A stretch of 8,778 bases of DNA from SZUA-592 sp041556555 (GCA_041556555.1 JBFFIE010000053.1:1-8778), one strand, 5' to 3'. Counted from the stretch's first letter, positions 1 through 7,561 are shown. The notes: generated by a model not told the origin, from the sequence alone. Numbers and translations: made by a program.

Positions 1-2043
1 AGGATCATCGCGATTCTGGCGATCTACAATCACCGCCATGCGTTTCATTGCATCAAGTACTTCATCCTCGGTTACGATGCCGTGGTGTAACCAGTTGGCA
101 ATATGCTGGCTGGAGATACGCAGAGTCGCACAATCCTCCATCAACGCAATATCATGTAAATCGGGGACCTTCGAACAACCGACACCCTGGCCGACCCAGC
201 GGGAAACATAACCGAGTATGCCCTGGGCATTGTTTTCCAGTTCATGACGTATTTCATTCGGGGTCAGTTTCTGTTCGGTCTTCATCACCGGAATATCCAG
301 GATGTCATCGACAGGTACTTCTTTCGCTTGCATCAATGCGAACTGCCGGCTGTGGATATTCAGGCGGTGATAGTGAATGGAATGCAGGGTGGCTGCGACC
401 GGTGAAGGGACCCATGACGTGTTGGCACCTTCCTTCAGGTGTTTGATCTTGGTCTCCATCATTGCATGCATCTCGTCCGGCATGGCCCACATGCCCTTGC
501 CGATCTGCGCATTGCCTTTCAGCCCACATTGTAATCCGATCTGAACATTCGAGGCTTCGTAGGCACGCAGCCATTTTGTGGTTTTTAATTCGCCTTTCGG
601 AATGACGGCCCCGGCTTCCATGTTGGTATGAATATCATCACCGGTGCGGTCCAGAAAACCGGTATTGATAAAAACAATGCGTTCGCGAGCGTTGTAGATG
701 CAATTCTTCAGGTTCACGGAGGTGCGGCGTTCTTCATCCATGATTCCCATCTTCAGCGTGTTCCGTTCCAGATCCAGCGCGTCTTCGGCACGGGCAAACA
801 ATTCATTTGCATGGGCCACTTCGTCCGGGCCATGCATCTTCGGTTTAATAATATAGATTGAGCCAGTCCGGCTGTTACTTGATTTGCTGTTACCCAGCAG
901 ATCATGTTTTGCTGACAGTGCCGTTACCATCAGGTCCAGCATCGTTTCCGGGATCGGCTTGCCGTTGTATAACACCGCATCTGTCTCCAGGTGGGCACCG
1001 ACATTCCTGACCAGTAACAGGCTCCGGCCGTGCATGGTGACCGTTTTACCATCGGGACCAGTATAGACCCGATCTTCTGCCATGGTCCGTTCGATGCTTT
1101 CACCGTCTTTCTCGATTGTACGCACCAACGTGCCTTTCATCAGGCCCAGCCAGTTGCGATAGACCTTGAGTTTATCCTCGACATCTACCGAGGCCACCGA
1201 GTCTTCGCAGTCCATAATCGTGGTGATGGCCGATTCGATATGGATGTCATAGATATGGGCATGATCGCGGCGGCCGATAAAGTAACCTTCACCGAAACGT
1301 ATCTCAACGTGCAAGTCATGATGCATGAGCAGGATTGAATCCGGGTTAGCGGCGTCACCGGTATAACCTTCAAATTGTTGTGGTTTCAACAGTGTGGTTT
1401 CCGTTCCATCGCCCATATGTGCAACCACCTGCCCGTCTTCAATACGGTAATGCGTGGTATGACGATGAGTTCCCTTTTCCAGTGCAAAGTGACGGTCCAG
1501 GAAGGCGCGTGAAATCTCAATTACCTTTTCACCGCGAATAGGATTGTATTTTTTTATCTTCCTGCAGCCATCCGATTCCGGTACTGCATCAGAACTGTAT
1601 AGTGCATCATAGAGGCTGGCCCAGCGTGCATTAGCGGCATTCAGCACATACCGGGCATTGTCCAGAGGAACCACGAGTTGCGGGCCGGCAACCTTGGCTA
1701 TTTCGGGATCAACATTCGATGTGTTTACCTTGAATTCATCAGGCGGTGTGACCAGGTAATTTATTTCCCTCAGGAAATCAACGTAAGCTTCCTGGTCATG
1801 GGGCATGTCCCTGTTATTCAGGTGCCACTCGTCAATTTTTTTCTGTAGCTCATCGCGATAAGCAACCAGCTCATCATTAACAGGAGCAAGATCTCTCAGG
1901 ATCTTTTCAAATTCTGTCCAGAAGTGATCCGCTGAAACACCGGTACCGGGCGCGATATCTTTTTTCACCAGGTCAAAAAGTGGTTTGGCAATCTCCAGAT
2001 CGCCGTGTCTGACCATTTCATAGTCTTTGCTGGTATTGCTCAT
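1..2043 (-). CDS. glcB: Malate synthase G, C-terminus cut off by the window edge
   Basis: Condenses glyoxylate with acetyl-CoA to give malate and CoA, the second step of the glyoxylate bypass; cytoplasmic, magnesium dependent. The minus-strand reading frame is open for 681 codons without a stop from ATG at 2041-2043 to the first base of the window; the E. coli protein has 723 residues, so about 40 C-terminal residues are missing. Landmarks: the TIM-barrel segment SAITTIMDCEDSVASVD (271-287), HGRSLLLVRN with the probable catalytic Arg340, MDEERRTS with a probable Mg-ligand Glu437, GFLDRTGDDIHT with Asp465 as the second ligand, GLQCGLKGNAQIGKGMWAMP (503-522), GCSKVPD (622-628) and MEDCATLRISSQHIANW (635-651), where Asp637 is the likely catalytic base. 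Residue roles are transferred from the family. An AGAGGT ribosome-binding site (2051-2056) lies 7 nt before the ATG and supports this start. This is the long G form, not the shorter AceB form usually found in an operon with aceA. Confidence 0.97.
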   Translation of the reverse strand, partial: MSNTSKDYEMVRHGDLEIAKPLFDLVKKDIAPGTGVSADHFWTEFEKILRDLAPVNDELVAYRDELQKKIDEWHLNNRDMPHDQEAYVDFLREINYLVTPPDEFKVNTSNVDPEIAKVAGPQLVVPLDNARYVLNAANARWASLYDALYSSDAVPESDGCRKIKKYNPIRGEKVIEISRAFLDRHFALEKGTHRHTTHYRIEDGQVVAHMGDGTETTLLKPQQFEGYTGDAANPDSILLMHHDLHVEIRFGEGYFIGRRDHAHIYDIHIESAITTIMDCEDSVASVDVEDKLKVYRNWLGLMKGTLVRTIEKDGESIERTMAEDRVYTGPDGKTVTMHGRSLLLVRNVGAHLETDAVLYNGKPIPETMLDLMVTALSAKHDLLGNSKSSNSRTGSIYIIKPKMHGPDEVAHANELFARAEDALDLERNTLKMGIMDEERRTSVNLKNCIYNARERIVFINTGFLDRTGDDIHTNMEAGAVIPKGELKTTKWLRAYEASNVQIGLQCGLKGNAQIGKGMWAMPDEMHAMMETKIKHLKEGANTSWVPSPVAATLHSIHYHRLNIHSRQFALMQAKEVPVDDILDIPVMKTEQKLTPNEIRHELENNAQGILGYVSRWVGQGVGCSKVPDLHDIALMEDCATLRISSQHIANWLHHGIVTEDEVLDAMKRMAVIVDRQNRDDP

Positions 2044-2180
2044 CAGTCGTACCTCTGTTTTTATCGCGACAGCTGGCAGGGTCTTGAGGCATGATGGTTC
2101 GTCTGCCGGGTGGAGGCAGAACATCAACGCTAACAACTGGACTTCACCCACCGTTGTGCGAAGAAAAATATTCAGGGAAA

Positions 2181-2209
2181 AGGATAAACGTATTAATATT
2201 GCATTGCAA
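2181..2209 (-). promoter_or_regulatory. Candidate sigma70-type promoter of glcB
   Basis: On the minus strand TTGCAA (2204-2209) and TATCCT (2181-2186) are separated by exactly 17 bp. Each box matches the consensus at four of six positions. Transcription would start near 2174, leaving a leader of about 130 nt before glcB. The leader contains a small hairpin with perfect 6-bp arms, TCTGCC and GGCAGA (2102-2120). No terminator-like poly-U follows clpA, so read-through from clpA into glcB is also possible. Confidence 0.5.
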
Positions 2210-2215
2210 CATTAA
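2193..2215. promoter_or_regulatory. 23-bp near-perfect palindrome, candidate operator of glcB
   Basis: The arms TTAATATTGCA and TGCAACATTAA flank a single central T at 2204 and pair at 10 of 11 positions (mismatch 2198/2210). The site covers the predicted glcB -35 box and part of the spacer, a position typical of a repressor operator. The regulator is unknown. One arm shares TTAATATT with the aceA-lysR intergenic region (6009-6016), a weak hint of shared control because the match is short and AT-rich. Confidence 0.5.
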
Positions 2216-2241
2216 ATTTATTTATGTTTTACAATGACTTA

Positions 2242-2293
2242 GATTGGCTTAACAATCTGCAAAAGCATGCGGTCTCAGTTTAGTGAGCCAATC
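2242..2293. repeat. 8-bp inverted repeat between clpA and glcB
   Basis: GATTGGCT (2242-2249) and AGCCAATC (2286-2293) are exact reverse complements separated by 36 bp. The repeat begins about 10 bp past the clpA stop codon. There is no T-run on the downstream side for minus-strand transcription, so it does not look like a standard intrinsic terminator. It may be an mRNA 3' stem of clpA or chance. Confidence 0.3.
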
Positions 2294-2303
2294 GCGGGGA
2301 CTA

Positions 2304-4571
2304 TCAGGTAGCCTGGGCTTCCTCTTTTTCCAGTATTTCCAGGGTCAGGTCGTCGTCGGCAGCCGACACGATAACGTGCCCACCATGTTCAAGTTTGCCA
2401 AACAGGAGTTCTTCGGCGAGTGGTTTTTTGATCTTGTCCTTGATGAGGCGTTCCATAGGCCTTGCACCCATGATCTTGTCATGGCCATGTTCGGCCAGCC
2501 ACAGACGCGCCGCATCATCAACATCAATATAGACTTTCTTGTCATCCAACTGGGCCTGCAATTCAACCAGGAACTTGTCAACCACATTCTTGATGGTAGC
2601 CGAATCCAGCGGATTAAACTGGATGATGGCATTCAGGCGGTTACGGAACTCGGGGCTGAACATTTGTTTGATGACCTCCATTGAATCACCGCTGTGATCC
2701 TGCTGGGTAAAGCCCACCGAGGTCCGGCTGATGCGATCAGCACCAGCATTGGTTGTCATTACCAGGATTACATTCCTGAAATCAGTCTTGCGGCCATTGG
2801 TATCTGTGAGGGTGCCGTGGTCCATAACCTGCAACATCAAGTTAAAGACATCCGGGTGCGCTTTTTCCATTTCATCCAGCAACAGGACGCAATGCGGGTT
2901 TTTATTAACGGCATCCGTCAACAAGCCTCCCTGGTCAAAGCCGACGTAACCCGGAGGCGCACCGATCAAGCGTGATACGGTGTGACGCTCCATGTATTCT
3001 GACATATCGAAGCGCAGCAACTCGATGCCCATGACCTGGGCCAGTTGTCTAGTCACCTCGGTCTTGCCAACGCCGGTAGGTCCTGCGAACAGGAAGGCAC
3101 CAATCGGCTGTTGCGGATTGCCAAGGCCAGAGCGGGACAATTTGATCGCACTGGCAAGCATAGCGATAGCCTCATCCTGGCCGAATACCACCATCTTCAG
3201 GTTACGTTCCAGGTTCTTCATGATGTCCTTGTCGGAAGTTGAGACATTTTTGGCCGGAATGCGGGCAACTTTGGCAATGATTGTTTCAATATCATTGACG
3301 CCGATGGTCTTTTTGCGCCTGGAAGGGCTAACCAACCGCTGGGAAGCGCCGGCCTCATCAATAATATCGATAGCCTTGTCGGGTAGATGTCGATCGTTGA
3401 TATATCGATCAGTCAGTTCCACCGCAGAGCGTAAAGACTGATGTGTGTACTTCACTTTATGGTGATCTTCAAATCTAGATTTCAGGCCCTCAAGGATTTT
3501 CACTGCTTCATCAATCGAAGGTTCGGCGACGTCGATTTTCTGGAAACGCCGAGCGAGGGCACGGTCTTTTTCAAAAATACCCCGATATTCCTGGTAAGTT
3601 GTGGAACCTATACATTTCAGTTCACCTGAGGCCAGTACAGGTTTAATAATATTCGAAGCATCCATAACGCCACCGGAAGCAGCACCGGCGCCTATGATGG
3701 TGTGTATTTCATCAATGAACAGGATCGAACCTTGTGTGCGTTTCAGTTGGGCAATGATATTTTTCAATCGTTTTTCAAAATCACCTCGATATTTGGTGCC
3801 GGCAAGCAGGGCGCCCATGTCGAGTGCATAGATGGTGCTGTTTTCCAGAACTTCGGGCACATCGCCATCAACAATTTTTTTCGCCAGGCCTTCAGCGATC
3901 GCTGTTTTACCGACACCGGCCTCACCAACATACAGAGGATTGTTTTTTCTTCGCCGGCAAAGTATCTGGATGGTACGTTCGACTTCAAGTTGCCTGCCTA
4001 TCAAGGGATCGATCTTTCCGGCCATAGCCTGGGCATTCAAGTTGATCGCATAACTCTCAAGGGGATTAGAGCCGCTTTCCTCAACCTGCAAATCTTCTTC
4101 ACTGGGTGATTCAGTGCCCTCGCTTTGATCTTCTTCCGGGATCTTTGTGATACCGTGAGAAATATAATTCACGACATCAAGACGGGTAATGTCCTGTTGT
4201 GCGAGAAAATAGGCGGCATGCGATTCCCGTTCAGCAAAAATAGCAACCAGTACATTGGCACCGGTCACTTCTTTTCTTCCGGATGATTGAACATGAAATA
4301 CTGCGCGTTGCAGTACTCGTTGAAAACCAAGTGTGGGTTGTGTGTCCCTTTCATCATCTTCAGTCAGTAAGGGGGCATTCTCGTTAATGAATTTTCTAAG
4401 TTCATGATGAAGTGCATTCATGTCTGCACCACAGGAACGAAGAACCCGGGAAGCAGATGGATTATCAAGAAGAGCAAGCAAAAGGTGTTCGACCGTCATG
4501 AACTCATGGCGGTTGGCTCTTGCTTCTTTGAAAGCATTATTGAGCGTCAGTTCAAGGTCTTTATCTAACAT
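2304..4571 (-). CDS. clpA: ClpA, AAA+ unfoldase subunit of the ClpAP protease
   Basis: Hexameric ATP-driven unfoldase that feeds proteins to the ClpP peptidase, including N-degron substrates delivered by ClpS. The 755 residues nearly equal the 758 of E. coli ClpA. Order of elements: N domain with paired Clp repeats (about 1-142, the ClpS docking domain); an acidic linker (about 146-168); first AAA+ module with Walker A GEAGVGKT (216-223), pore motif KYRG (260-263), Walker B LFIDE (284-288) and ARRF arginine region (340-343); second module with Walker A GPTGVGKT (497-504), pore motif GYVG (541-544), Walker B LLLDE (563-567) and sensor-2 GARP (702-705). The ClpP-docking loop reads SVGF (618-621), where E. 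coli has SIGL, so partnership with ClpP is expected although no clpP is in the window. It lacks the coiled-coil middle domain of ClpB and ClpC. It lies 13 bp downstream of clpS on the same strand, probably one mRNA. Confidence 0.98.
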   Translation of the reverse strand: MLDKDLELTLNNAFKEARANRHEFMTVEHLLLALLDNPSASRVLRSCGADMNALHHELRKFINENAPLLTEDDERDTQPTLGFQRVLQRAVFHVQSSGRKEVTGANVLVAIFAERESHAAYFLAQQDITRLDVVNYISHGITKIPEEDQSEGTESPSEEDLQVEESGSNPLESYAINLNAQAMAGKIDPLIGRQLEVERTIQILCRRRKNNPLYVGEAGVGKTAIAEGLAKKIVDGDVPEVLENSTIYALDMGALLAGTKYRGDFEKRLKNIIAQLKRTQGSILFIDEIHTIIGAGAASGGVMDASNIIKPVLASGELKCIGSTTYQEYRGIFEKDRALARRFQKIDVAEPSIDEAVKILEGLKSRFEDHHKVKYTHQSLRSAVELTDRYINDRHLPDKAIDIIDEAGASQRLVSPSRRKKTIGVNDIETIIAKVARIPAKNVSTSDKDIMKNLERNLKMVVFGQDEAIAMLASAIKLSRSGLGNPQQPIGAFLFAGPTGVGKTEVTRQLAQVMGIELLRFDMSEYMERHTVSRLIGAPPGYVGFDQGGLLTDAVNKNPHCVLLLDEMEKAHPDVFNLMLQVMDHGTLTDTNGRKTDFRNVILVMTTNAGADRISRTSVGFTQQDHSGDSMEVIKQMFSPEFRNRLNAIIQFNPLDSATIKNVVDKFLVELQAQLDDKKVYIDVDDAARLWLAEHGHDKIMGARPMERLIKDKIKKPLAEELLFGKLEHGGHVIVSAADDDLTLEILEKEEAQAT

Positions 4572-4584
4572 GGTCTAGAAACCT

Positions 4585-4905
4585 TTAAGCCTTTTCCATC
4601 GTGCAAAGCAGCGGATGTTGATTCTCTCTTGAATAACTGTTTACCTGAGATACTTTAGTTTCTGCAATCTCGTAAGTAAAGGTACCACAAATTCCTCTGC
4701 CGCGTGTATGTACTTCTAACATAATACGCGTTGCATTTTCCCTGTCCATTGAAAAAAATATTTCAAGGATGTGAACAACAAAGTCCATAGGTGTATAATC
4801 GTCATTATTCAAAATGACTTTATACATCGGCGGACGCTTCAGCTTGGGTTTAGTTTCCTGAAGCGCCAGGCCGTCGTCGTAATCCGGTTTGATTTTCTCA
4901 GCCAT
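4585..4905 (-). CDS. clpS: ClpS, N-degron adaptor of ClpAP
   Basis: Small adaptor that recognises proteins with bulky hydrophobic N-terminal residues and hands them to ClpA. At 106 residues it has the same length as E. coli ClpS. The flexible N-terminal extension (about 1-25) is followed by the core starting at MYKVILNNDDYTPM. The binding-pocket residues known from the family are present: Asn34-Asp35-Asp36, Thr38, Met40 and His66. Other conserved blocks are ICGTFTYEIAETKV (72-85) and ENQHPLLCTMEKA at the C-terminus. The ATG at 4903-4905 matches the family start, but no clear ribosome-binding site precedes it. The TAA stop is 13 bp before the clpA ATG; the AAAGG before clpA overlaps the clpS end, consistent with coupled translation. 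Confidence 0.98.
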   Translation of the reverse strand: MAEKIKPDYDDGLALQETKPKLKRPPMYKVILNNDDYTPMDFVVHILEIFFSMDRENATRIMLEVHTRGRGICGTFTYEIAETKVSQVNSYSRENQHPLLCTMEKA

Positions 4906-4945
4906 GAATATTACTAACAGCCAGAGTTATTGATTACTAACTATA

Positions 4946-4973
4946 ATTATACGTATCATCTCATTACTTTCCA
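4946..4973 (-). promoter_or_regulatory. Candidate sigma70-type promoter of clpSA
   Basis: On the minus strand a perfect TATAAT (4946-4951) lies 16 bp downstream of TGGAAA (4968-4973), which matches the -35 consensus at four of six positions. The predicted start near 4939 gives a leader of about 34 nt before clpS. The 98-bp gap between lysR and clpS is AT-rich, and no terminator hairpin for lysR is visible in it. Confidence 0.55.
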
Positions 4974-5003
4974 TATATTGAGTCACGAAACGAAGCTTGA
5001 AAA

Positions 5004-5972
5004 TCAGCTGTTAATCTCATTTGTTAACGGCTGTGTGATCGTGTTCTCAGCGTCTATTTTTTGCAGTGCTTCATGATCAATCATATCAATAAAACGCCGG
5101 GTTGCGGGTGACAGGTATTTGTCCTGTCTCAACAGCATCCCGTAATGGCGTTTCGGGAAAAACTGGTCCAGTGAGATAACTTCCAGATTCTCCCGGCCCG
5201 TCAGACAAATCGTGTTGACGATTGAGATACCCAGGCCCTGCTCAACATATTTCTTGATGACCTCCCAGCCACCGGCCTCCAGTGCAACTGTGTATTTCGC
5301 ATTGTGTTGCTGAAAGATTACTTCCACCAGTCGCCAGGTAGACAAATAGCGGGGAGAAAGGATTAGCCCATATTGGCTGATATCCGCAATCGCCACTTTT
5401 GCCAGTTCCGACAAGGGATGACCGCGAGGCGTGATCAGGACCGGATCATACGTGTGTGTCGGAATATATATAATGTCTTCAGGTACTTCCAGAATCGAAC
5501 CGACTGCAAAATCCGCCGTACCTGTCCTCAGCATGTCCATGCTTTCCCTGACGGTTACATTACTGAGTTTGACCTGGATACCAGGAAAGTTATCCCTGAA
5601 TTCACGAATCAGCTCCGGCAGGATGTAGAGAATCGCAGATTCCCCGGCGGCAATGTGCAGTGTGCCCGAGACCAGGTTATTGCAGCGTTCGTTGAAAGTA
5701 TCCGGCAGCGACTCAAGCCCTTCAACCAGGTGTAAGCTCAGGTCCAGTAGCACCTTGCCCTGGGCGGTGAGGCTGATACGGGGCCCATGGCGGTGAAACA
5801 ACGGGCTATCCAGGTCTTTTTCCAGGTCCTTGACCAATAGGGACACTGCCGGTTGGCTCAGAAACATCTGCTCGGCAGCCTTGGACATGCTGTTGCTCTG
5901 AGCCACATAGCAGAAGGCGCGAAGTTGCTTGAGGCGGTTTTGTTTAAGGGTAAATCGGCTGACAGTAGCCAT
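5004..5972 (-). CDS. LysR-type transcriptional regulator, divergent from aceA
   Basis: A 322-residue DNA-binding regulator of the LysR family. The N-terminal winged helix-turn-helix is at about 14-75, with the characteristic run SKAAEQMFLSQPAVSLLVKD (30-49) followed by LEKDLDSPLFHRHG and the wing ISLTAQGKVLL. A linker helix and a periplasmic-binding-protein-like effector domain fill about 90-300 (VSGTLHIAAGESAILYILP near its start, ADFAVGS in the middle). The last ~20 residues are a polar tail beyond the usual ~300-residue length. The gene points away from aceA, the classic arrangement in which a LysR protein controls its divergent neighbour and itself, so a role in glyoxylate-bypass control is inferred. 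The effector molecule cannot be read from sequence. ATG at 5970-5972 is the first start giving a complete HTH; its ribosome-binding site is weak (GGGCCC just upstream). A specific gene name is not assigned. Confidence 0.93.
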   Translation of the reverse strand: MATVSRFTLKQNRLKQLRAFCYVAQSNSMSKAAEQMFLSQPAVSLLVKDLEKDLDSPLFHRHGPRISLTAQGKVLLDLSLHLVEGLESLPDTFNERCNNLVSGTLHIAAGESAILYILPELIREFRDNFPGIQVKLSNVTVRESMDMLRTGTADFAVGSILEVPEDIIYIPTHTYDPVLITPRGHPLSELAKVAIADISQYGLILSPRYLSTWRLVEVIFQQHNAKYTVALEAGGWEVIKKYVEQGLGISIVNTICLTGRENLEVISLDQFFPKRHYGMLLRQDKYLSPATRRFIDMIDHEALQKIDAENTITQPLTNEINS

Positions 5973-5984
5973 GATTGGGCCCGA

Positions 5985-6013
5985 ATTAAGTATTAGGGAA
6001 ATTTATACTTAAT
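5985..6013. promoter_or_regulatory. 9+9 bp perfect dyad, candidate LysR-type operator
   Basis: ATTAAGTAT (5985-5993) and ATACTTAAT (6005-6013) are exact reverse complements separated by 11 bp, so the inner bases form T-N11-A, the spacing of the LysR-box consensus. The centre at 5999 is about 65 bp upstream of the predicted aceA start point, where LysR proteins normally bind their recognition site. The left arm ends 12 bp before the lysR ATG, so binding could also repress lysR. AT-rich palindromes TTAATATTAA (6009-6018) and AATTAATT (6022-6029) lie next to it and could form an activation half-site. Confidence 0.6.
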
Positions 6014-6035
6014 ATTAAAACAATTAATTTGTCAA
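6007..6035 (-). promoter_or_regulatory. Possible lysR promoter, back to back with the aceA promoter
   Basis: The minus strand has a perfect -35 TTGACA (6030-6035) followed after 17 bp by a poor -10 TTAAGT (6007-6012). A better -10-like TATAAA (6002-6007) is 22 bp away, too far for a normal spacer. The -35 box overlaps that of aceA within TTTGTCAAA (6028-6036), so the two promoters could compete. The right arm of the dyad covers the -10 region. Confidence 0.35.
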
Positions 6036-6057
6036 ATGATGCGGCGCAACGTAATGT
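6029..6057 (+). promoter_or_regulatory. Candidate aceA promoter
   Basis: TTGTCA (6029-6034, five of six consensus bases) and TAATGT (6052-6057, with the key TA...T) are separated by 17 bp. The start point would be near 6064, giving a 5' leader of about 143 nt before the aceA ATG. The leader contains a small hairpin, TCGGT-CTCAA-ACCGA (6066-6080), and complementary GACCC/GGGTC (6079-6083/6111-6115). No known riboswitch is recognised. Confidence 0.55.
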
Positions 6058-6194
6058 CTCTCCTTTCGGTCTCAAACCGACCCGTCGTTCTGTAACTGCC
6101 ACTGGCCCTTGGGTCTGGGATGTGTGGAGTAGGGTGGGCAAGTATGAGATTATCAAAAGCTTACTACTGAATTTATGGTCTCTGTTTTTTGAGC

Positions 6195-6200
6195 GGGAGG
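6195..6200 (+). promoter_or_regulatory. Ribosome-binding site that sets the aceA start
   Basis: GGGAGG lies 6 nt before the ATG at 6207-6209. It decides the start in favour of this ATG over the in-frame TTG at 6189, which would place the binding site inside the coding sequence. Confidence 0.85.
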
Positions 6201-6206
6201 AAGCAA

Positions 6207-7499
6207 ATGACAAGAGAAGAACAAATCAAACAATTGGAGCAGGACTGGGCGAATAACCCGCGCTGGAAGAACGTCAAGCGTGAATACAGCGCCGAAGACG
6301 TCGTTCGCCTGCGCGGTTCCATCCAGGAAGAGCACACCCTGGCCCGTCGAGGTGCAGAGAAACTCTGGAAACTGGTCAACGAAGAGGATTACATCAATTG
6401 TCTTGGCGCTGTCACGGGCGGTCAGGCTGTCCAGCAGGTCAAGGGCGGTATCAAGGCGATCTACTTGTCCGGTTGGCAGGTGGCTGCAGACGGTAATACT
6501 TCTGAAACCATGTATCCTGACCAGTCCCTCTATGCTGTGAATTCTGTACCAACCATGGTGCGTCGTATCAATAATGCCTTCCGCCGTGCGGACGAAATTC
6601 AGTGGGCCAAGGGCAACGGTGATATCGATTATTTTGCGCCGATCGTAGCCGATGCTGAAGCAGGTTTTGGTGGTGTACTGAACGCTTTTGAATTGATGAA
6701 GGGCATGATTGAAGCTGGTGCTTCCGGTGTTCACTTTGAAGATCAGTTGGCTTCCGTGAAGAAATGCGGTCACATGGGCGGCAAGGTCCTGGTGCCGACC
6801 CAGGAAGCCGTGCAGAAACTGACCGCCGCCCGTCTGGCGGCTGATACCATGGGCGTTCCGACCATCGTACTGGCCAGAACCGATGCTAACGCGGCTGCAT
6901 TGCTGACTTCCGATGTCGATGAACGTGATCAGAAGTTCGTTACCGGTGAACGTTCCTCTGAAGGTTTCTTCATCGCCAAGGCTGGCATTGACCAGGCAAT
7001 CGACCGTGGTTTGTCCTATGCACCTTATGCTGACTTGCTGTGGTGTGAAACCGCCGTTCCGGATATGGAAGAAGCCAAGAAATTTGCCGAAGCTATCAGG
7101 AAGGAACACCCGGAACAGTTGCTGGCCTATAACTGTTCACCTTCCTTCAACTGGAAGAAAAACCTCAGCGACGGTGACATCGCCAAGTTCCAGAGAGAAC
7201 TCGGTGCCATGGGTTACAAGTACCAGTTCATTACCTTGGCCGGTATTCACAACATGTGGTACAACATGTTTGACTTGACCTATGAGTATGTCCGCAAGGG
7301 TATGACCGCCTATGTTGAAATGGTCCAGGAGAAGGAATTCGCCGCCAAGGATCGTGGTTACACCTTCGCCAGTCATCAGCAGGAAGTCGGTGCCGGCTAT
7401 TTTGATGATGTGACCACCGTCATTCAGGGTGGCGTCTCCTCAGTCCGTGCCCTTGAAGGCTCAACCGAAGAGGCACAATTTGACAGCAAAGCTGGCTAA
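6207..7499 (+). CDS. aceA: Isocitrate lyase
   Basis: Splits isocitrate into glyoxylate and succinate, the first committed step of the glyoxylate bypass used for growth on acetate or fatty acids; a cytoplasmic Mg-dependent tetramer in the family. The 430 residues compare with 434 in E. coli. Seen: SGWQ (88-91), the metal and substrate strand PIVADAEAGFGG (145-156), the signature KKCGHMGGK (185-193) with nucleophilic Cys187, LARTDA (222-227), NCSPSFNW (309-316) and TLAGIH (343-348). The end GSTEEAQF (418-425) is the usual terminus, here extended by DSKAG. The short proteobacterial form is indicated by length and absence of an insertion domain. Codon choice (CGT, CTG, GGT, AAC) looks biased in the way of strongly expressed genes. 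It stands alone between its own promoter and terminator; neither aceB nor aceK follows. The divergent LysR gene is its likely regulator. The start is ATG 6207, not the upstream TTG. Confidence 0.98.
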   Translation: MTREEQIKQLEQDWANNPRWKNVKREYSAEDVVRLRGSIQEEHTLARRGAEKLWKLVNEEDYINCLGAVTGGQAVQQVKGGIKAIYLSGWQVAADGNTSETMYPDQSLYAVNSVPTMVRRINNAFRRADEIQWAKGNGDIDYFAPIVADAEAGFGGVLNAFELMKGMIEAGASGVHFEDQLASVKKCGHMGGKVLVPTQEAVQKLTAARLAADTMGVPTIVLARTDANAAALLTSDVDERDQKFVTGERSSEGFFIAKAGIDQAIDRGLSYAPYADLLWCETAVPDMEEAKKFAEAIRKEHPEQLLAYNCSPSFNWKKNLSDGDIAKFQRELGAMGYKYQFITLAGIHNMWYNMFDLTYEYVRKGMTAYVEMVQEKEFAAKDRGYTFASHQQEVGAGYFDDVTTVIQGGVSSVRALEGSTEEAQFDSKAG

Positions 7500-7525
7500 C
7501 ACCTGAAAGGGAATAAACCCGCAAA

Positions 7526-7561
7526 ACCCGGTCAGCTTGAAAGAGCGACCGGGTTTTTTTT
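7526..7561 (+). terminator. Strong intrinsic terminator of aceA
   Basis: ACCCGGTC (7526-7533) pairs perfectly with GACCGGGT (7547-7554); inside, GCT (7535-7537) and AGC (7544-7546) can extend the stem around a one-base bulge. A run of eight T (7554-7561) follows directly. It begins 27 bp after the aceA stop codon. Only four A precede the stem, so termination in the opposite direction would be weak. Confidence 0.95.

Noticed and set aside
48..446. Plus-strand frames opposite glcB
   Set aside because: They are shadows of the conserved malate synthase frame on the other strand and show no protein family features.
2242..2293. Inverted repeat after clpA as an intrinsic terminator
   Set aside because: The loop is 36 nt and no T-run follows on the transcribed side, so it was kept only as an inverted repeat.
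2283..4109. Several plus-strand frames of 60-150 codons opposite clpA
   Set aside because: They overlap a full-length, motif-complete clpA and have no recognisable content.
6189..6206. Upstream TTG start for aceA adding six residues
   Set aside because: The GGGAGG ribosome-binding site falls inside this extension and is correctly spaced for the ATG at 6207, which also matches the usual family start.
6153..7109. Long minus-strand open frame of 318 codons opposite aceA
   Set aside because: It lies antisense to the unmistakable isocitrate lyase gene. Strong codon bias in aceA often leaves the opposite frame open, and the translation shows no recognisable domain.
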